A stretch of DNA of 64,000 nt from Streptomyces spororaveus (GTDB taxonomy: Bacteria > Actinomycetota > Actinomycetes > Streptomycetales > Streptomycetaceae). The position numbers and the translations under genes were made by a program. A model generated the notes under the pieces. It was not told the origin of the DNA. It was given only the letters and a program-made list of their open reading frames with translations, and did not search any database. This document shows, piece by piece, positions 58,951 to 64,000 of this stretch. The stretch spans positions 4,106,001 to 4,170,000 of the forward strand of contig NZ_BNED01000005.1 of NCBI RefSeq assembly GCF_016755875.1, in the 5' to 3' direction. How positions within the stretch are numbered: the first letter of the stretch is position 1; each line of letters begins with the position of its first letter.

Positions 58951-60292
58951 GGCCCGCCTTAGCCTGGACGGCGTGAAACAGCAGAAGGAGACATCCGCCG
59001 CCGAAGTCCGCGTCCGCCTCCCGCGCGGCCTGGTCCGGGAGTTGTTCACACTGCGGCGGGACCCGCTGCCGAGGATGTCGCGGCCGCGCTGGCTGGCCTG
59101 GCTGCCCCATGTGGTCCTCTGCTACGTGGCCATTCCCTGCGGCGTCGTCACGGGGATGACGCTGAACGACCACTACGGGGTGCAGGGTTCTGCCGTGCTG
59201 GGGCTGTCGCTGCTGACCTCCCTGTCCGTCGTGCTCAGCATGTTCCGGCCGATCGCGGCCTGGTGGCTCGGGCTCGTCACCGCCGGCCTGATCGCCTGGG
59301 CCATCCACGACCACGTCGGGCATGGGCAGTCCTGGCCGTGGTCGCCGGCCGGGCCGTTCACGCTCGTGCCCGTGCTCCTGATGGTCGCCCTGCGGGTGCC
59401 GCCCCGGGTGACCGTCTCGGTCATCGGCATCACGCTCACCCTCAACGGACTGGCCGACATCGTCCTCAGGCCGCCGCAGAGCCAGACGATCATCGGCGGG
59501 GTGGCGATCCTCTTCGCGTTCGTGGGGATCCTCGGCTACGCCCTGCGGGCCACCCGCCTCGCCCGCGGCAAACTCGTCGAGCAGGAGACCCTCACCGAGG
59601 AGGAGCGGGCCCGGCGCACCCTGCTGGAGGAGCGCAGCCGCATCGCCCGCGAACTGCACGACGTCGTCGCCCACCACATGTCGGTGATCTCCATCCAGGC
59701 GCAGGTCGCCCCGCACCTGGTGGAGAACCCGTCCGAGGAGCTCAGGGAGAACCTGGCCGGCATCCGGGAGAACGCGCTGGAGGCGCTGACGGAGCTGCGG
59801 CGGGTGCTGGGCGTGCTGCGGTCCGAGCAGCCGGACGATCCCGCGAACCCCCACCATCCGCAGCCCACCCTCGGCGAACTGGACGGCCTCGTGGACAACG
59901 TGCGGGGGGCCGGGCTGGACGTCACGACCGAGATCGCGGGGATACGGCGGCCGCTGACCCCGGGCGTGGAGCTGACCGCGTACCGGATCGTGCAGGAGGC
60001 ACTGAGCAACGCGCTGCGCCATGCGCCCGGTTCACGGGTGGAGGTGGGCATCGCGTACGGGCCGCGTGATCTGCACCTGTGCGTCGCGAACAGCGCTCCG
60101 ACCCGGTCGGCCCCGCCCTCGCCCGGAGCGGGGCACGGGCTGCTGGGGATGCGGGAGCGGGCAGGCATGCTGGGGGGCGAACTGGCCGCCGGCCCGCGCC
60201 CCGACGGGGGGTACGAGGTGAGCGCCGTACTCCCGATGGATCCGCAGGACGTGCCCGCGGTCCGCGACCCCGAGACGAAGAGGGCCTCATGA
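58943..60292 (+). CDS. Two-component sensor histidine kinase (HisKA_3 type)
   Basis: The 449-residue kinase has several N-terminal membrane helices. The DHp motif RIARELHDVVAHHMSVISIQ carries the phospho-His near residue 240, and the ATPase boxes are EALSNALRHAPGSRVEVGI and GAGHGLLGMRERAGMLGGEL. GTG 58943 has AAGGAG seven bases upstream, within the acyltransferase gene. The signal is unknown. Its end overlaps the response regulator ATG (ATGA). Confidence 0.95.
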   Translation: MSRARLSLDGVKQQKETSAAEVRVRLPRGLVRELFTLRRDPLPRMSRPRWLAWLPHVVLCYVAIPCGVVTGMTLNDHYGVQGSAVLGLSLLTSLSVVLSMFRPIAAWWLGLVTAGLIAWAIHDHVGHGQSWPWSPAGPFTLVPVLLMVALRVPPRVTVSVIGITLTLNGLADIVLRPPQSQTIIGGVAILFAFVGILGYALRATRLARGKLVEQETLTEEERARRTLLEERSRIARELHDVVAHHMSVISIQAQVAPHLVENPSEELRENLAGIRENALEALTELRRVLGVLRSEQPDDPANPHHPQPTLGELDGLVDNVRGAGLDVTTEIAGIRRPLTPGVELTAYRIVQEALSNALRHAPGSRVEVGIAYGPRDLHLCVANSAPTRSAPPSPGAGHGLLGMRERAGMLGGELAAGPRPDGGYEVSAVLPMDPQDVPAVRDPETKRAS

Positions 60293-60960
60293 GCACCCCG
60301 ATCAAGGTGATGATCGCCGACGACCAGATGATGGTCCGGCAGGGCTTCACCGTGCTTCTCAACGCGCAGCCCGACATAGAGGTCGTGGGGCAGGCCGTGG
60401 ACGGGGCGGACGCGGTGGCCAAGGTCGCCGAGCTGGCCCCGGACGTGGTGCTGATGGACATCCGTATGCCGGGGATGGGCGGCATCGAGGCCACGTCCGT
60501 CATCACCGCGGCTCCGGAAGCCGCCGTGAAGGTGCTGGTGCTGACCACCTTCGATCTCGACGAGTACGTGTACGAGGCGCTGCGGGCCGGGGCCTCCGGT
60601 TTTCTGCTCAAGGACGCGTCGGCCGACCAGCTCGCCGAGGCGGTGCGGGTGGTGGCGGCCGGTGAGGCGCTGCTCTCGCCGAACATCACGAAGCGGCTGA
60701 TCACGGAGTTCTCCCGGCTGGGGGCGCCGCGCGCGCCGTCTCGGGCCCGTATCGAGGCACTGACCGAGCGGGAGACGGAGGTCCTGTCGCTGATCGCCCA
60801 GGGCCTGTCCAATGCCGAGATCTCGGAGCACCTGGTGCTGGCCGAGCAGACGGTGAAGACGCATGTCAGCCGGATCCTGGTGAAGCTGGGGCTGCGGGAC
60901 CGCACGCAGGCGGCGGTGTTCGCGTACGAGACGGGCCTGATCCGCCCGACGGGCTACTGA
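60289..60960 (+). CDS. LuxR/NarL-type response regulator
   Basis: The 223-residue protein has a receiver domain (VMIADDQMMVRQGFTVLLN, phospho-Asp in DVVLMDIRMPGMGGIE near residue 56). Its output HTH is LTERETEVLSLIAQGLSNAE, then LAEQTVKTHVSRILVKLGLR. It pairs with the kinase before it. It is very similar to the second regulator at 62382. Confidence 0.96.
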   Translation: MSTPIKVMIADDQMMVRQGFTVLLNAQPDIEVVGQAVDGADAVAKVAELAPDVVLMDIRMPGMGGIEATSVITAAPEAAVKVLVLTTFDLDEYVYEALRAGASGFLLKDASADQLAEAVRVVAAGEALLSPNITKRLITEFSRLGAPRAPSRARIEALTERETEVLSLIAQGLSNAEISEHLVLAEQTVKTHVSRILVKLGLRDRTQAAVFAYETGLIRPTGY

Positions 60961-61047
60961 GGAACCCGTGTAGTACTTGAGAGGGACCCCGGGAAATCCC
61001 CATCAGCGGCGACGCGGACCAGGGCGGCGCGGACCTACGGTGGTGGC

Positions 61048-62385
61048 ATGACCGAGACGACCACCGGGGGGACATCCCGGGCACCTGAGTTCCGACTGGC
61101 ATCTGAGGTGATCGCGACCCTGCGCCGGGATCTCGTCACCGATGCCTTCGCCTACCGGCCGCTGCCCCTGGCCGATACCTCCGGGCGCTTCGTGCGCCTG
61201 CTTCCCGGGGTGCTGCGCCGGTACGCGCCGTGGCGGCGGTATGCGGCGGTGGGCGCCCTGGCCTTCCTCGTCGCGATGACCGCGCTCAACACGCAGTCGG
61301 ACGCCTGGGGCGACCTGGGGCCGATCGCCATGTCGATGCTGGCCGCGGCCCCGGTCCTGATGACGCTGGTGCGGCCGGTCGGCGCGTGGTGGGCGGCCAT
61401 AGCCATGACGGTGGTGACGGCCGGCCTCGGTGGTGGTGACAGCTGGCCCTGGACCGACAGCAGTTTCTTCTCCTACATCGTGGTCATGTTCCTCGTCACC
61501 CTGCGGACCGGGCCCCGGGTGGCGGCCTGGATGTGGACGCTCACCCTCGTGCTGGGAACGGCGATCTCCGTCCTGTTCAACGGCCGCTGGGGATCGAACA
61601 TGCCGGAGATGGCGCTGACCTCGGCCTTCGCCCTGGTGATCGCCAGCAGTATCCAGATACGCCGGCACGCGAAAGCGGAGGTGAGCGCGCAGCAGGAGGT
61701 CACGGCCGTCGAGCGGGACAAGCGGACGCTGCTGGAGGAGCGGACCACGATCGCGCGGGAGTTGCACGATGTGGTGGCCCACCACATGTCGGTGGTGGCC
61801 ATCCAGGCGGAGGCCGCGCCGTACCGGGTGAAGAACCCGCCGCCGGAGCTGGAGGCGGCGTTCGCCACCATCCGGGAGAACGCGGTGGCGGCTCTGACGG
61901 AGCTGCGGCGGGTGCTGGGTGTGGTGCGGTCCGCGGACTACGAGGCCCCGGACGCCCCGCAGCCGACGCTGGCCTCGCTGGAGGGCCTGCTGGCCAATGT
62001 GCGGGAGGCCGGGCTGAGCGTGGAGAAGACGGTGACGGGCTCGGTGCGGGAGCTGCCGCAGGGTGTCGAGCTGTCGGCGTACCGGATCATCCAGGAGGCC
62101 CTGAGCAACACGCTGCGGCACGCGCCGGGGGCCGCGGCCGAGGTGGAGGTCTCGTACGTGCTGGGTGGCCTGGGCATACGGATCGTCAACGACCGGGCCA
62201 CCGGGGATGCGCGGCCCTCGGCGGGGGCCGGACACGGGATCACGGGCATGCGGGAGCGGGTGGCCATGCTGGAGGGCGAGATGACGGCCGGACGGACGCC
62301 GGCGGGCGGGTACGAGGTGGCGGTGTTCATACCGGTGCCCCACCGTGCGGAGCCGGCGCCGGAGCCGCAGGAGGGGACGGTATGA
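61048..62385 (+). CDS. Second sensor histidine kinase (HisKA_3 type)
   Basis: The 445-residue kinase has about five N-terminal membrane helices (AAVGALAFLVAMTALNTQSD onward). The phospho-His motif is TIARELHDVVAHHMSVVAIQ near residue 240, and the ATPase boxes are EALSNTLRHAPGAAAEVEV and GAGHGITGMRERVAMLEGEM. It looks like a diverged duplicate of the kinase at 58943. TACTTGAGAG lies 65 bases before it. Its stop overlaps the next ATG. Confidence 0.95.
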   Translation: MTETTTGGTSRAPEFRLASEVIATLRRDLVTDAFAYRPLPLADTSGRFVRLLPGVLRRYAPWRRYAAVGALAFLVAMTALNTQSDAWGDLGPIAMSMLAAAPVLMTLVRPVGAWWAAIAMTVVTAGLGGGDSWPWTDSSFFSYIVVMFLVTLRTGPRVAAWMWTLTLVLGTAISVLFNGRWGSNMPEMALTSAFALVIASSIQIRRHAKAEVSAQQEVTAVERDKRTLLEERTTIARELHDVVAHHMSVVAIQAEAAPYRVKNPPPELEAAFATIRENAVAALTELRRVLGVVRSADYEAPDAPQPTLASLEGLLANVREAGLSVEKTVTGSVRELPQGVELSAYRIIQEALSNTLRHAPGAAAEVEVSYVLGGLGIRIVNDRATGDARPSAGAGHGITGMRERVAMLEGEMTAGRTPAGGYEVAVFIPVPHRAEPAPEPQEGTV

Positions 62386-63041
62386 CGATCAGGGTGCTGA
62401 TCGTCGACGACCAGGTGATGGTGCGCGAGGGCTTCTCCGTCCTGCTGAACGCGATGGACGGGATCGAGGTGGTCGGCGAGGCGGTCGACGGCCGGGAGGC
62501 CATCGGGCAGGTGGCGGCGCTGCGGCCGGATGTGGTGCTGATGGACATCCGGATGCCGCGGATGAACGGGCTGGAGGCCACACGGGAGATCGTGGCCGCC
62601 GACACGGACGCGAAGGTGCTGGTCCTGACGACCTTCGACCTCGACGAGTACGTGTACCAGGCGCTGCGGGCCGGGGCCTCCGGGTTCCTGCTCAAGGATG
62701 CCTCGGCCCGTCAGCTCGCCGATGGAGTGCGGGTGGTGGCGGCCGGTGAGGCCCTGCTGGCGCCGTCGGTGACCAAGCGGCTGATCGTGGAGTTCTCGAA
62801 GATCTCCGAGGCCCGCAAGCTCGCGGACCCGGCGGGTGCGGGGGAACTGACGGAGCGGGAGACGGAGGTGTTGATACTGATCGCGCAGGGCTTGTCCAAT
62901 GCGGAGATAGCCGACCGGCTGGTCGTCGCCGAGTCCACCATCAAGACCCATGTGAGCCGGATCCTGGTGAAGCTTGGCCTGCGCGACCGGACCCAGGCGG
63001 CCGTGTACGCGTACGAGACCCGTTTGGTGACGCCCGCCTGA
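62382..63041 (+). CDS. Second LuxR/NarL-type response regulator
   Basis: The 219-residue protein has the receiver VLIVDDQVMVREGFSVLLNA, phospho-Asp in DVVLMDIRMPRMNGLEATRE and the HTH LTERETEVLILIAQGLSNAE. Much of the receiver's second half is identical to the first regulator (TTFDLDEYVY, then ALRAGASGFLLKDAS). It is coupled to the kinase before it (ATGA overlap). Confidence 0.96.
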   Translation: MTIRVLIVDDQVMVREGFSVLLNAMDGIEVVGEAVDGREAIGQVAALRPDVVLMDIRMPRMNGLEATREIVAADTDAKVLVLTTFDLDEYVYQALRAGASGFLLKDASARQLADGVRVVAAGEALLAPSVTKRLIVEFSKISEARKLADPAGAGELTERETEVLILIAQGLSNAEIADRLVVAESTIKTHVSRILVKLGLRDRTQAAVYAYETRLVTPA

Positions 63042-63070
63042 TCGGGCCCGGCTGCCCTTAGGGTGCGGGG

Positions 63071-64000
63071 ATGGGGTTTGATCCGTGGGATGCCGAGTTC
63101 GTCGCCGATCCTTATCCGGCGTACCGGGAGTTGCGGGAGCAGGGGCGGGCCGTGTGGTGCGAGGCCACCGGGCAGTGGCTGGTGCCGCACTACGCCGATG
63201 TGAGTGCGCTGCTGCGGGACCGGCGGCTGGGGCGGACCTACCTCCACCGGTTCTCGCACGAGGAGTTCGGGCGCGAGGCGCCGCCGCCAGAGCACGAGCC
63301 CTTCCACGTGCTCAACGGCAACGGCCTGCTGGACCTGGAGGATCCCGCGCACGCCCGGGTGCGCAGGCTCGTGGCGAAGGCCTTCACCCCGCGGACGGTG
63401 GAGCGGCTCGTGCCCTCCGTGCGGCGCATGGCCGGGGAGCTGGTGGGGCGGCTGCGCGCGGACGGGGGCGGGGATCTGCTCACCGTCGTCGCCGAGCCGC
63501 TGCCGGTGGCGGTGATCGCGGAGCTGCTGGGTGTGCCCGAGGCGGACCGGGGGCTGCTGCGGCCGTGGTCGGCGGACATCTGCGGGATGTTCGAGCTCCG
63601 GCCGGACGAGGAGACCGCGCAGCGTGCGGTGCGGGCGAGCGTCGAGTTCAGCGCGTACCTCCGGGGGCTGATCGCCGAGCGGCGGAGCCGCCCCGGGGAG
63701 GATTTGATCTCCGGGCTGATCGCCGCTCACGATGAGGAGGGGCGGCTCAGCGAGCAGGAGATGATCTCCACTTGTGTGCTCCTGCTGAACGCCGGGCACG
63801 AGGCCACCGTCAACACGACCGTCAACGGGTGGTGGGCGCTGTTCCGCAACCCCGCGCAGCTCGCCGCGCTCCGCGGGAGTCACGATCCCGAAAAGTTGTC
63901 CACAGCTGTGGATGAACTCATGCGGTACGACACTCCCCTCCAGATGTTCGAGCGCTGGGTGCTCGACGACATCCGGATCGGTGACACCGTCATCCCCCGC
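63071..64000 (+). CDS. Cytochrome P450 (3' end beyond the window)
   Basis: The first 310 residues are visible. They hold DFVADPYPAYRELR-like start residues (EFVADPYPAYRELREQGRAV), DPAHARVRRLVAKAFTPRTV, the I-helix LLNAGHEATVNTTVN with its AGxxT oxygen-binding motif near residue 240, and the K-helix ExxR in DELMRYDTP near 280. The haem-binding Cys lies past the right edge. Actinomycete P450s of this form hydroxylate small molecules with a ferredoxin partner. The substrate is unknown. Confidence 0.95.
   Translation, partial: MGFDPWDAEFVADPYPAYRELREQGRAVWCEATGQWLVPHYADVSALLRDRRLGRTYLHRFSHEEFGREAPPPEHEPFHVLNGNGLLDLEDPAHARVRRLVAKAFTPRTVERLVPSVRRMAGELVGRLRADGGGDLLTVVAEPLPVAVIAELLGVPEADRGLLRPWSADICGMFELRPDEETAQRAVRASVEFSAYLRGLIAERRSRPGEDLISGLIAAHDEEGRLSEQEMISTCVLLLNAGHEATVNTTVNGWWALFRNPAQLAALRGSHDPEKLSTAVDELMRYDTPLQMFERWVLDDIRIGDTVIPR

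Overview
The window reads as a Streptomyces chromosome (or a close relative). It is very GC-rich with GTG starts, shows AGGAG-type ribosome sites, and carries recognisable actinomycete neighbourhoods: recR with a YbaB/EbfC gene, ask-asd with a SigE-family sigma factor, and paired LuxR-type two-component systems. Two chromosomal segments (1-1896 and 37638-64000) enclose one integrated mobile element of about 35.7 kb.

Element borders. A tRNA-Pro(CGG) gene at 1865-1938 carries the left attachment core. A 43-base perfect direct copy of its 3' half lies at 37595-37637. Inside each border sits the same pair of GGGAGCC boxes, 11 bases apart, which look like integrase arm sites. The original tRNA terminator hairpin is now stranded at 37653-37686, and the element supplies a replacement at 1956-1988.

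Element backbone (2.1-15.8 kb). It holds two proteins of unknown role, a nuclease-RAMA-alkyltransferase-like fusion, a tyrosine integrase with a LacI helix-turn-helix inserted in its catalytic domain, an excisionase and an XRE repressor with matching operators. These are followed by a replication-like block (an HTH protein with iteron-like repeats, a small protein with a probable CTG start, and a membrane-anchored DnaC-like ATPase). Then come a dense GGGACSGTCCC palindrome array with a 16-bp inverted repeat (candidate oriT), MobC, a relaxase and a ParB-like protein. No TraB/FtsK-like or type IV secretion gene is visible, so it looks like a mobilizable element.

Element cargo (15.9-37.3 kb). 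First is a T-box-controlled second aspartyl-tRNA synthetase with its own promoter. Beside it is a minus-strand operon of two small proteins, NDK, a 99-residue protein, a CYTH protein, an HD hydrolase, a possibly ADP-ribosyltransferase-like protein and a methyltransferase. A divergent XRE regulator with a Nudix hydrolase, a nucleotidyltransferase and a degraded second copy of the regulator's 3' end follow. Next are a two-propeller WD40 protein and a restriction-modification cassette: cytosine-5 methyltransferase, Vsr, MORC/MutL-like GHKL ATPase, Mrr-helicase and a 218-residue protein.

Right chromosomal segment (37.6-64 kb). It carries small hypothetical proteins, an HD hydrolase and a CodA-like deaminase, an S9 peptidase, SURF1, a sigma factor with its membrane partner, ask-asd, recR-ybaB and a SLATT protein. 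Further on are a GntR regulator with a class III aminotransferase, a DJ-1/PfpI protein with a MarR regulator and clear operators, a LysE exporter, a secreted alpha/beta hydrolase with a membrane acyltransferase, two tandem two-component systems, and the start of a cytochrome P450. All calls are by reading; no database search was run.
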